From Sphingosinicella sp. BN140058 (GTDB lineage: Bacteria; Pseudomonadota; Alphaproteobacteria; Sphingomonadales; Sphingomonadaceae), in assembly GCF_004135585.1 (NCBI RefSeq), contig NZ_CP035501.1, positions 372,001 to 436,000 on the forward strand: a stretch of 64,000 bases of DNA, written 5' to 3'. The notes under the pieces were generated by a model. That model worked only from the letters and a program-made list of their open reading frames with translations. It did no database searches and was not told where the DNA came from. Position numbers and translations under genes: made by a program. Below are positions 8,619 to 17,372 of the stretch, piece by piece (the stretch's first letter is position 1; the number at the start of each line of letters is the position of its first letter).

Positions 8619-10931
8619 TCAGAGCAATTTGTCGAGCGTGATCGGAAGATCGCGTATGCGTTTGCCGGTGGCGTTGAAGACCGCATTGGCTACGGCCGCA
8701 GCGACCCCGGTGATTCCGATCTCGCCGATGCCGCGCGCACCGAGCGGAGATCGCGGATCGGGAATGCCGGTCCAGATCACGTCGATGTCGGGAATGTCGA
8801 GGTGCACGGGGATGTGGTAATCGGCGAGGGTCGGGTTCATCACCCGCCCGCTGCGCGGATCGAACAGGGTCTCCTCCGTGAGGGCAAGGCCGAGCCCCAT
8901 GATCATCCCGCCACGAAACTGGCTGGCCGCCGTTTTCGGGTTGAGGATCGTGCCGCAATCGAACGATCCGAGCAGGCGATCGACGCGCACTTCACCGGTC
9001 ACCGCACTGACCCGCACTTCGCAGAAGATCGCCGATGAACTGTGCATCGCGAATTTGAGCATCTCCAGCGGCGCGCTGCCGGCGGCGGTGACGACCACTT
9101 CGTCGCGCGCGGCCCGGGCAAGGATCGACCGAAAGCTCTCGTGACGCGCGGGATCGTCGCTGCAGACGATCCCTGCGTCGGCAAGGTGAACCTCGCCCGC
9201 GCGGAGCCCGGCCAGGGGGCTGTCGTTACCGGCGAGACGCAGCATTTCCGCGATGAGCTTGTCCGACGCGGCGGTGATTGCCGCGGCCAGCGAAACGGTC
9301 TGCGACGAGCCGCCGGCCATCGGTGCCGCGGGCAACGCGGAATCCCCCATCTCGAAACTGATCGCCTCGACCGGCAGCCCCAAGCGGTCGGCGGCATGCT
9401 GAACCTGGACCGTCGCCGTGCCCATCCCCATTTCCTGGGCCGAGCTGGCGATCGTCGCCGACCCGTCTTCCCGCAGCGTCAGGCGCACGTTGGCTCCGGG
9501 CATGCGCGCGTAAGGAAAGCTGCCTGCGGCGCAGCCCATCCCGATCCGCCATTCGCCGTCCTGCTGCCGCCCCGGGTCGGGCGAACGCCGGGCCCAGCCG
9601 AAGCGCTCCGCACCCATGGCGAAAGCCTCCGTCATCGCGCGTTGCGAGAAGGGCGCATGGTGGATCGGGTGCCGCTCGGGCTCGTTGCGGCGGCGCAGTT
9701 CGATCGGGTCGATGCCCATCGCGTGGGCGAGCTCGTCGACGGCGCTCTCCAGTGAGAAGGTTCCGATCGCTTCGCCAGGCGCGCGCATATAGGTGTTCGG
9801 AACGATGTCGAGATCGAGGTGGCGCTGCAGGATCTCGAAAGAGTTCGAACGGTACAAGGCGCGCGTACACAGGCTGTATTGTTCCGGGCAGGCGCCGTAG
9901 GGCGGCATGATCGAATAGCCGGTGTGGAGCAAGGCGGTGAACCGTCCGTCCGAGTCCGCGCCGATCGCCACACGCTGCTCCGACCGGCTGCGGCCGCCGA
10001 CGCTGCGGTAGACGCCTTCCCTGGTCAGCATCAGACGCAACGGGCGTCCGACCAGCCGGGCCGCGGCGACCGCCACCACCTGGTGATCCCACATCCCCTT
10101 GCCGCCGAAGCCGCCGCCGACATAAGGCGACAGCACGCGTACCCGATCCTTTTTCAGTCCGAACAGCTTGGCCAGCGCCCGGGCGCTCGGTGCGATCATC
10201 TGGGTGGCGTCATGGACAACCACCGATTCCCCCTCCCATGCAACGGTGAGGCCGTGGAGCTCGATCGCATTGTGGTTCTGCGCGGGCGTGCAATAGAGAT
10301 TGTCGACCTTGAATGCGGCCCGCCTCAGTTCACCCTCGGCGTCCCCGACCGAGACGTGGTTCTTCTCGATCAGGATCGATGGCGGCGTGCGTGCCTCGGC
10401 CTTGGCGCGGTCGAAGTGGGTCCGGGCGGGCTCGGCCGCGTAGTCGATCTCGATCAAGGATGCGGCATGATCGGCCTGCGCCTGCGTCTCGGCGACCACG
10501 GCGGCAACGATCTGGCCGTTATAGCGCACTTCCGGATCCTGGAGGATCGGCAGGCTGCTGTTGCCGACGGCCGAGAGATCGGTAACGCCGATCAGCGCCA
10601 GCGTGCTGATCCGCGGCATGTTGCGATGGGTCAGCACCAGCAGCACGCCGGGCGCGGCCTCGGCGGTCGTGGTGTCGAGACGGCTGATCCGTCCGCGCGT
10701 GACAACGGCATGGACGAGGGCGGCATAACACAGCCCCTCCATCACCACTTCGGCCGCGAAGCGCGCCTCGCCGCGCACCTTGGCCGGACCGTCCAGCCGT
10801 GAATCCTGCCGGCCGATCGCCGCCCGCCGCGCGAGCAGCGGATCGGGCGTGCCGCCCGGCAACCATTGCGCCGGTACCCAGCCGAGCGCGGTCTTCACCG
10901 ACGCGATGACGGCATTCTGGATCCTGCTCAT
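8619..10931 (-). CDS. paoC: Molybdenum aldehyde oxidase, molybdopterin-binding subunit (PaoC-like)
   Basis: 770 aa, large catalytic subunit of a xanthine-oxidase-family enzyme that oxidises aldehydes to carboxylates using water and a molybdopterin-cytosine-dinucleotide cofactor. Seen are the N-terminal domain-I start DSRLDGPAKVRGEARFAAEV, the moco-binding segment VLSPYVGGGFGGKGMWDHQ, MRAPGEAIGTFSLESAVDELA, and near the C-terminus GARGIGEIGITG, whose second Glu is the family's active-site residue. The N-terminus has about 30 residues more than E. coli PaoC. The start overlaps the paoB stop by 4 bases. No signal peptide is visible. The aldehyde substrate is unknown; PaoABC of E. coli prefers aromatic aldehydes. 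Confidence 0.9.
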   Translation of the reverse strand: MSRIQNAVIASVKTALGWVPAQWLPGGTPDPLLARRAAIGRQDSRLDGPAKVRGEARFAAEVVMEGLCYAALVHAVVTRGRISRLDTTTAEAAPGVLLVLTHRNMPRISTLALIGVTDLSAVGNSSLPILQDPEVRYNGQIVAAVVAETQAQADHAASLIEIDYAAEPARTHFDRAKAEARTPPSILIEKNHVSVGDAEGELRRAAFKVDNLYCTPAQNHNAIELHGLTVAWEGESVVVHDATQMIAPSARALAKLFGLKKDRVRVLSPYVGGGFGGKGMWDHQVVAVAAARLVGRPLRLMLTREGVYRSVGGRSRSEQRVAIGADSDGRFTALLHTGYSIMPPYGACPEQYSLCTRALYRSNSFEILQRHLDLDIVPNTYMRAPGEAIGTFSLESAVDELAHAMGIDPIELRRRNEPERHPIHHAPFSQRAMTEAFAMGAERFGWARRSPDPGRQQDGEWRIGMGCAAGSFPYARMPGANVRLTLREDGSATIASSAQEMGMGTATVQVQHAADRLGLPVEAISFEMGDSALPAAPMAGGSSQTVSLAAAITAASDKLIAEMLRLAGNDSPLAGLRAGEVHLADAGIVCSDDPARHESFRSILARAARDEVVVTAAGSAPLEMLKFAMHSSSAIFCEVRVSAVTGEVRVDRLLGSFDCGTILNPKTAASQFRGGMIMGLGLALTEETLFDPRSGRVMNPTLADYHIPVHLDIPDIDVIWTGIPDPRSPLGARGIGEIGITGVAAAVANAVFNATGKRIRDLPITLDKLL

Positions 10932-11917
10932 GCCGCGCTCCCGCTCAACTGGACAAGCAATGCCGCCATCGTGCGCCGGGCGAGTTCGACCTTGAACGCA
11001 GCTCCCGGCGGCGGCGTTGCCTCGGCGAGTTCCGCATCCGCCGCCGCAGCGAAGGCTTCGGCCGTGGCGGCACCGCCGCGCAGCGCCTGCTCGGCACGCA
11101 GGGCGCGCCAGGGCTTCGGCGCGATCCCGCCCAGCGCGATACGGACCTCGTCTACCCTTCCATCCCGCACGGTGAGCTCCGCCGCCACCGAAACAAGGGC
11201 GAAGGCGTAGCTCGCCCGATCGCGCACCTTGCGATAGTCGGACCGGGCCCCGCTCCCCGCCGGCGGTACTTCAATCGCGACGATCATATCGCCTGGTGCG
11301 AGCGCATGTTCGAGATCGGGCCGATCGCGGGGCAGCCGGTGGAAATCGACGATCGGGAGCGTTCTCGCGCCTGCGGGACCGGCGAGGTGCAACCGTGCAT
11401 CCAGGGCCGCAAGCGCGACGCACATGTCGGACGGATGGCTGGCGATGCACGCCGAAGAGGTGCCGAGGATCGCATGATAGCGATCGAAGCCGCCCTGCGC
11501 ATCGCAGCCGCTGCCCGGAACACGCTTGTTGCAACGGGAGCCGGCCTCGTCCTGAAAATAGAGGCAACGGGTGCGCTGCATCACGTTGCCACCGACCGTC
11601 GCCATGTTGCGGATCTGCGCCGACGCGCCGGCCAGCGTCGCGCGGGCGAGCATCGAAAAGCGGGTGCGGACCAGCGGATGCGCGGCAACCGCAGCGTTGC
11701 GGGTCGCCGCGCCGATCAGGAGCCCGCCATCGGCGGTGGCCTCGATCGTGTCGGACAAGCCGGTCACGTCGACCAGCGCTGCGGGGCGCTCGACACCCTT
11801 GCGCATCAGGTCCACGAGATTGGTGCCGCCGCCAAGCAGACGATCGCCCTCGCCTGCGAACGCCAGCGCCTGCTCGAGGGAGGTCGCACGGCGATAGGTG
11901 GTCGGGTTCATGCGCAT
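10928..11917 (-). CDS. paoB: Aldehyde oxidase FAD-binding subunit (PaoB-like)
   Basis: 329 aa, medium subunit of the molybdenum hydroxylase. The FAD-binding region shows LLGGGTNLVDLMRKGVERP near the start and NMATVGGNVMQRTRC in the middle. The cysteine cluster RCLYFQDEAGSRCNKRVPG followed by SGCDAQ matches the extra [4Fe-4S]-binding insertion seen in PaoB and absent from classical xanthine dehydrogenases, so this is the PaoB subtype. It overlaps paoA by 10 bases upstream and paoC by 4 bases downstream, so the three subunits are translationally coupled. Confidence 0.9.
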   Translation of the reverse strand: MRMNPTTYRRATSLEQALAFAGEGDRLLGGGTNLVDLMRKGVERPAALVDVTGLSDTIEATADGGLLIGAATRNAAVAAHPLVRTRFSMLARATLAGASAQIRNMATVGGNVMQRTRCLYFQDEAGSRCNKRVPGSGCDAQGGFDRYHAILGTSSACIASHPSDMCVALAALDARLHLAGPAGARTLPIVDFHRLPRDRPDLEHALAPGDMIVAIEVPPAGSGARSDYRKVRDRASYAFALVSVAAELTVRDGRVDEVRIALGGIAPKPWRALRAEQALRGGAATAEAFAAAADAELAEATPPPGAAFKVELARRTMAALLVQLSGSAA

Positions 11918-12411
11918 GTACCTTGCGCAACTTCGAGGATCGCATCGATAATCCCGTTATGGGCGCCGCATCGGCACAGGTTGCCGCTCATCCGCTCGCG
12001 TATCTCCTCGCGGGAGAGCGGTGCCGGGCGCGCGAGATCGACTGTGACGTAGCTCGGCACGCCGAGTTCGATTTCGCGAAGCATCGCCGCCGCCGCACAG
12101 ATCTGCCCGGGTGTGCAATAGCCGCATTGAAAACCGTCATGGGCGATGAAGGCCGCCTGCAGCGGGTGCGGATCCTCGCCACTGCCCAGCCCTTCGATCG
12201 TCGTCACCTCGCGTCCGTCCGCCTGGGCGGCAAGGGTGAGGCAGGAGAGCACGCGCTCGCCGTCGATCAGCACCGTGCAGGCACCGCACGCACCCTGGTT
12301 GCAGCCGACCTTCGTGCCGGTGAGGTGGAGTTGCTCGCGCAGAAGGTCGAGCAGCGAGATACGCGCATCGGCCGGCGCGTCTACGTCTCGGCCGTTGATC
12401 CTGATCGCCAT
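11908..12411 (-). CDS. paoA: Aldehyde oxidase [2Fe-2S] subunit (PaoA-like)
   Basis: 167 aa, small electron-transfer subunit carrying two [2Fe-2S] clusters. The plant-ferredoxin-type cluster motif GCNQGACGACTVLIDG lies near residues 36-51 with a further Cys at VLSCLTLA. The second cluster uses GYCTPGQ and LCRCG in the C-terminal helical domain. E. coli PaoA has a Tat signal and is periplasmic; here the protein begins MAIRINGRDVDAP directly at the ferredoxin strand, so this complex is probably cytoplasmic. AAGGAGG stands before the ATG. It is the first gene of the coupled paoABC set; the MarR gene ends 43 bases upstream on the same strand. No XdhC/PaoD maturation factor lies nearby. Confidence 0.9.
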   Translation of the reverse strand: MAIRINGRDVDAPADARISLLDLLREQLHLTGTKVGCNQGACGACTVLIDGERVLSCLTLAAQADGREVTTIEGLGSGEDPHPLQAAFIAHDGFQCGYCTPGQICAAAAMLREIELGVPSYVTVDLARPAPLSREEIRERMSGNLCRCGAHNGIIDAILEVAQGTCA

Positions 12412-12454
12412 CGTCGTACCTCCTTGGGAAAGGATACAACGAACTTCGGATTAT

Positions 12455-12886
12455 TCAATACTCGTGTGAAACAATCTTGGTGATCAGGGCGATGAACTGG
12501 TCGCGCTCTGGTGCGGTGAGCGGCTCGAGCAGCCGGCGATTGATCTGGCGGTGCGCAGACAGCAAGTCTTCGGCCCGCGCCCGGCCTTGGCCGGTCAGTT
12601 GCAGCGCAACGGCGCGCCGATCGCCTTCCATTCGGCTCCGCTCGAGCAGGCCGCGCTTGGCCAGGCGATCGGTGGCGGAGGTCACGGTGGTCTTCGGAAT
12701 ATCGAGGAAACGCGCAATGTCGGTCGGCCCGCAACCCGGATGCTGGGCAACGTAGAGCAACGCCTGCTTGTCGAGCTCGTTGAGCGGCTTTTCCGCGCCC
12801 AGCGCATCCGCCAATTTGTAGCGGCGCGTGAACGCGTCGAAGGCGGCGCCGAGCCTGGCAAGCTGGTCATCGGTCGGCATGGTCAT
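12455..12886 (-). CDS. MarR-family transcriptional regulator
   Basis: About 143 aa. The winged-helix region reads LNELDKQALLYVAQHP, then GPTDIARFLDIPKTTVTSAT (recognition helix) and RLAKRGLLERSRMEGDRRAV with the characteristic wing Asp-Arg-Arg. MarR proteins bind as dimers to palindromic operators and often respond to aromatic or phenolic ligands. The start is uncertain: ATG at 12886 is chosen, with alternatives at 12880 and 12916 in the same frame, and none has a strong ribosome site. It lies directly upstream of paoABC on the same strand, so control of the aldehyde oxidase genes, and of itself, is a reasonable inference. Confidence 0.85.
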   Translation of the reverse strand: MTMPTDDQLARLGAAFDAFTRRYKLADALGAEKPLNELDKQALLYVAQHPGCGPTDIARFLDIPKTTVTSATDRLAKRGLLERSRMEGDRRAVALQLTGQGRARAEDLLSAHRQINRRLLEPLTAPERDQFIALITKIVSHEY

Positions 12887-12944
12887 GGGGCCGCATACCC
12901 CGCAACGACGGCGCATGGCTAGTCGCAGCCGGGTGCGTACCGCC

Positions 12945-13472
12945 CTACTTAGGAGTAGCGCGCGCTGCCGGAAGCTTCGTGCCGAGCAGCACGAGCCTGT
13001 CCCCGGTGATTCCAAACCAGTGCGGGGTTCCGGCAGGGATCAACAGCACATCGCCGGGCGCGAGCGCGCGCGTCGTGCCGCCTTCGATCCGGCTTCCCTC
13101 GGTCAACCCAGGTCTCTTGACCTCGGCGTCGACCAGCGTGCCGCCCGACACCAGAGTACCGGCACCTGCGATGACGGTCGCATATTCGGCCTCGTCCGGG
13201 TGAACGGCGGGTCTACCGGGCTTCCTCCAGACCTCGAGCGCTGCGACCCTGTCGCCGTCGCGCACCAGCGGCTGCCATGCAAAGCCCTGATCGGGCTTCA
13301 TGGCCTTTTCCATGTCCGCGACTTTCGCCTGGACATCGCCCGCACGGGCGAAAGAGGTCGGATCCGCGGTCTGCGCCGTTGACGAGGCTGAGGCAGCCAT
13401 CATCATCGCGATCGGAAGAATTCGCCGGCGCCAATTCGTGCCGGCGGAGCCGGCAACCAGTTCGATCTTCAT
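12945..13472 (-). CDS. Exported cupin-domain protein
   Basis: 175 aa. An N-terminal signal peptide (positive RRR then ILPIAMMMAASASSTAQ) implies export. The cupin core has motif one, AVHPDEAEYATVIAGAGTLV, and motif two, LAPGDVLLIPAGTPHWF, with the His residues expected for metal binding. Most single-domain exported cupins of this kind have no known reaction. It lies 58 bases upstream of the MarR gene on the same strand, so it may head the transcript leading into marR-paoABC. Confidence 0.75.
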   Translation of the reverse strand: MKIELVAGSAGTNWRRRILPIAMMMAASASSTAQTADPTSFARAGDVQAKVADMEKAMKPDQGFAWQPLVRDGDRVAALEVWRKPGRPAVHPDEAEYATVIAGAGTLVSGGTLVDAEVKRPGLTEGSRIEGGTTRALAPGDVLLIPAGTPHWFGITGDRLVLLGTKLPAARATPK

Positions 13473-13568
13473 CCACGCATCCTCTCTTCGGCGGACGCCA
13501 CGCTTTCGGGGCAGCAGCGTGCCGGCCTTAGCACGCCGCCGCGCCCGTGGAGAAGCGACAGTGCCGGA

Positions 13569-14561
<993 letters not shown>

Positions 14562-14659
14562 CTGTCTTCCTCCGGATCGAGCTTCACCCCCTCTCTAGAC
14601 CTCTGTACCGTTCTGAGTAGCAGGGCTATGCAGCACATCCTGTTCGATGAAATTGGACA

Positions 14660-15565
14660 ATGGACCGCGACCAGTTGCCGCATTTGATGTTGTTCGCGGC
14701 GGTAGCCCGCAGCGGCGGCTTTCGCGCGGCCGGGCGGGCTCTCAATCTCTCGCCGTCTGCCGTAAGCCACAGCGTCGGCGCGCTCGAGCACCGGCTCGGT
14801 GTCCGGTTGTTCAACCGCACGACCCGCAGCCTTTCCCTGACCAACGCCGGACAGCGGTTGCTCGACCGGCTCGAACCGGCATTGGCCGAGATCGACGAGG
14901 GCATGCGAGAAGCGCGGGAGCTCGACGGCGCTCCGTCGGGGCGGGTGCGGATCACGGCCCCGCCCTCGGCCGCCCTGATGCTGCTCGCACCGCATCTGGG
15001 TGCCTTCTCGCAAGCCTATCCGGAGATCTCGCTCGACATCGTGGTCGAGGATCGCTTCGTCGATATCGTCGCGGAGCGCTTCGACGCCGGCCTGCGTCTG
15101 GGCGAGCGGCTGCAGCCCGACATGGTCGCGGTGCGGATCGGCCCTGCGCAGCGCTTCACCATCGTTGCCGCGCCCCAATATCTCGCGCGGTACGGACGGC
15201 CCGCGACCTTGGAGGCGTTGTCGGAGCATCGTTGCATCCAGCGGCGCTTCAGCAGCGGCGGGACCTATGCCTGGGAGGTGGTGCGTGACGGTGCGGATCT
15301 CACCCTGACCCAAATGGTGGCGGCGATCACCGCCAATGACGATCAGATGGTTCATCAGGCGGCGCTCCGTGGCGCGGGTATCGCCTTTCTCTATCAGGAT
15401 CGGATCGCCGACGATCTCGCCGCCGGCCGCCTGATCGAGCTGTTTGCCGACCATTGCGCGCCGTTTCCGGGCTTTTCGCTATATCATCCCAGCCGCCGCC
15501 AGATGCGCCCGGCAGTGCGTGCGTTCATCGATTTCTTCGTTGCCGCCAACCGGGCACAGGGCTGA
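14660..15565 (+). CDS. LysR-family transcriptional regulator
   Basis: 301 aa. The N-terminal winged helix reads MLFAAVARSGGFRAAGRALN then LSPSAVSHSVGALEHRLGVR and LFNRTTRSLSLTNAG, followed by a periplasmic-binding-protein-like effector domain (about residues 90-295). It resembles the CrgA/DsdC-type subgroup. It is transcribed away from the aldo/keto reductase gene and probably controls it; this is inferred from arrangement only. The gene ends 4 bases from the stop of the convergent exonuclease III gene. Confidence 0.9.
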   Translation: MDRDQLPHLMLFAAVARSGGFRAAGRALNLSPSAVSHSVGALEHRLGVRLFNRTTRSLSLTNAGQRLLDRLEPALAEIDEGMREARELDGAPSGRVRITAPPSAALMLLAPHLGAFSQAYPEISLDIVVEDRFVDIVAERFDAGLRLGERLQPDMVAVRIGPAQRFTIVAAPQYLARYGRPATLEALSEHRCIQRRFSSGGTYAWEVVRDGADLTLTQMVAAITANDDQMVHQAALRGAGIAFLYQDRIADDLAAGRLIELFADHCAPFPGFSLYHPSRRQMRPAVRAFIDFFVAANRAQG

Positions 15566-15569
15566 GCGA

Positions 15570-16343
15570 TCAGAGATCGAGCTCGATCCAGGTCGGCGCG
15601 TGGTCGCTTGCGCCCTCCTTGGCGCGTGTCTCGCGATCGACGCCGGCGGCCTGAAGCAGCGGCGCTGCGCGCGGATTGAGCAGCAGATGATCGATGCGCA
15701 GGCCGGCGTTGCGTGCCCAGGCGTTCCGCCAATAATCCCAGAAGGTATAGATCGTCTCGTCCGGGTGCAGATGACGCAGCGAGTCCGTCCATCCCTGATC
15801 GAGCAGGCGGAAAAAGGCTTCGCGCGATTCAGGCTGCATCAGCGCATCGTCACGCCAGCGCTCGGGCTTGTAGACGTCGGCGTCGGTCGGGATGACGTTA
15901 TAGTCGCCGGCGAGCACGACGGGACAGTCGAGCCCGATCAGCGTCTGCGCATGGGCATGGAAGCGGTCCATCCAGGCGAGCTTGTAATCGAATTTCGGAC
16001 CGGGCTGGGGATTGCCGTTGGGCAGGTAGAGGCATCCGATCAGCACGCCCGAGACCGCCGCCTCCAGATAGCGTGATTGCGCGGGATCCGGATCGTCGGG
16101 GAGACCGCGCCGGGTCTCCACCGGCTCGCAGCCTCTGGCCAGCATCGCGACACCGTTCCAGCGCGGCTGCCCGTGCCAGATGACACCGTAGCCCGCCTTC
16201 TCGATCGCGGCCGCGGGGAATTTGTCGTCCGGGGCTTTCAACTCCTGCAGGCAGGCGACATCCGGCCGCGTCTCCTCCAGCCATTCGAGCAGCAGCGGCA
16301 AACGGCCATTGACGCCGTTCACGTTGAACGTCGCGATCCTCAT
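15570..16343 (-). CDS. xthA: Exodeoxyribonuclease III
   Basis: 257 aa, AP endonuclease and 3'-5' exonuclease of base-excision repair. Family motifs are complete: MRIATFNVNGVNGR with Asn7, CLQELKAPDDKFP with the metal-binding Glu34, VLAGDYNVIPTDADVY with the catalytic Asp-Asn pair, GLRIDHLLL and the terminal SDHAP (Asp247, His248). The length is normal for the family. It is a single gene, convergent with the LysR gene and divergent from the AraC gene. Confidence 0.93.
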   Translation of the reverse strand: MRIATFNVNGVNGRLPLLLEWLEETRPDVACLQELKAPDDKFPAAAIEKAGYGVIWHGQPRWNGVAMLARGCEPVETRRGLPDDPDPAQSRYLEAAVSGVLIGCLYLPNGNPQPGPKFDYKLAWMDRFHAHAQTLIGLDCPVVLAGDYNVIPTDADVYKPERWRDDALMQPESREAFFRLLDQGWTDSLRHLHPDETIYTFWDYWRNAWARNAGLRIDHLLLNPRAAPLLQAAGVDRETRAKEGASDHAPTWIELDL

Positions 16344-16472
16344 CGCCGATCATGTCCTCCGGACAGCCTGCATTTGCGGGCGCCAAGATCCCTGCGTTTC
16401 GTCGATATCGATCTGTCGTCGGTAGAATTGCGGTCGACCGGCAGTCCCATCTGGTTTGCTTCTCTTGCTGCT

Positions 16473-17366
16473 ATGGACACGACAATGATCGGCGGCTCGT
16501 CTCGATCCGCTTCGGCAACGCCGCCTTTCTATCTCATGGAAAGCCATGGCGAGGGAATGCGCCTGCCGCTGCGCAGCGGCACGGTGGTGCTGTCGCGGCT
16601 GAACGGGGGCCGCAGCCGCATGCGGTCGTCCGCGCCGTCGGTCAAATATGTGCTCGAAGGCGAGGAATTCTACGAAATCGAAGGCCGCACCCGGCGGCTT
16701 CGCGCCGGCGAGTTCATGCTGGTCGAGGCTGGTGTGGAGTTCGAAGCGCGGACCACGGGCCCGGACCGCACGACGGGCCTCTGCGTCTATCTCGGCACCG
16801 AGGATCATGCATCGATCGCCGGGGATCCGACGCTCGGCCTCGGGCGCGCGCTCGCCGGAAGCCGGATCGATCCGCTTGCGGTGACACTCGGCAACTATGC
16901 CCGCCTGCTCGCCGATCGCCCCTCGGCCGGGCCGGGCCTCGCCCGCCGCATCGTCCAGGAAGCGACGATCGGCGCCGAGGACTATCTCGCCGCCTTCGCC
17001 AACCGGCTGGAGCGCCTCGCCTGTCTCAAGGCATCGACCCGCATCGAAACGTTGCAGAGAGTCGAGCGGGCACGCTGCTTCCTGCACGATCATGCCGGCC
17101 GTCCGGTGACTCTGGGAGAAGTCTCGGCACATGCTGCATTGTCGCGCTTTCACCTGACGCGCAGCTTCTCGGAGGTGTTCGGGCTGCCGCCGCTTGCTTA
17201 TCATCGCCGGCTTCGCCTGGAAGCGGCGGCAGGGCTGCTGAAGAACCAGGCCGCGACGGCGACGGAGATCGCCGGACAGCTGGGCTATGCCAGCCTCAGC
17301 GCATTCACCCGCGCGTTCCGCGGCACCTTCGGAGTCCCGCCAAGCAAGGCGCGGGAGATCGGCTGA
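16473..17366 (+). CDS. AraC-family transcriptional regulator
   Basis: 297 aa. The C-terminal third contains the two helix-turn-helix units: VTLGEVSAHAALSRFHLTRS with FSEVFGLPPLAYHRRLRLE, and then ATEIAGQLGYASLSAFTRAF ending FGVPPSKAREI. The N-terminal half has the short strands of a cupin-like ligand domain (KYVLEGEEFYEIEGRTRRLR, then AGEFMLVEAGVEFEA). The open frame runs far upstream through the exonuclease gene, but ATG 16473 (or 16485) gives a family-sized protein clear of xthA. It ends six bases from the stop of the convergent acylase gene. Target unknown. Confidence 0.82.
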   Translation: MDTTMIGGSSRSASATPPFYLMESHGEGMRLPLRSGTVVLSRLNGGRSRMRSSAPSVKYVLEGEEFYEIEGRTRRLRAGEFMLVEAGVEFEARTTGPDRTTGLCVYLGTEDHASIAGDPTLGLGRALAGSRIDPLAVTLGNYARLLADRPSAGPGLARRIVQEATIGAEDYLAAFANRLERLACLKASTRIETLQRVERARCFLHDHAGRPVTLGEVSAHAALSRFHLTRSFSEVFGLPPLAYHRRLRLEAAAGLLKNQAATATEIAGQLGYASLSAFTRAFRGTFGVPPSKAREIG

Positions 17367-17372
17367 GCCGAC

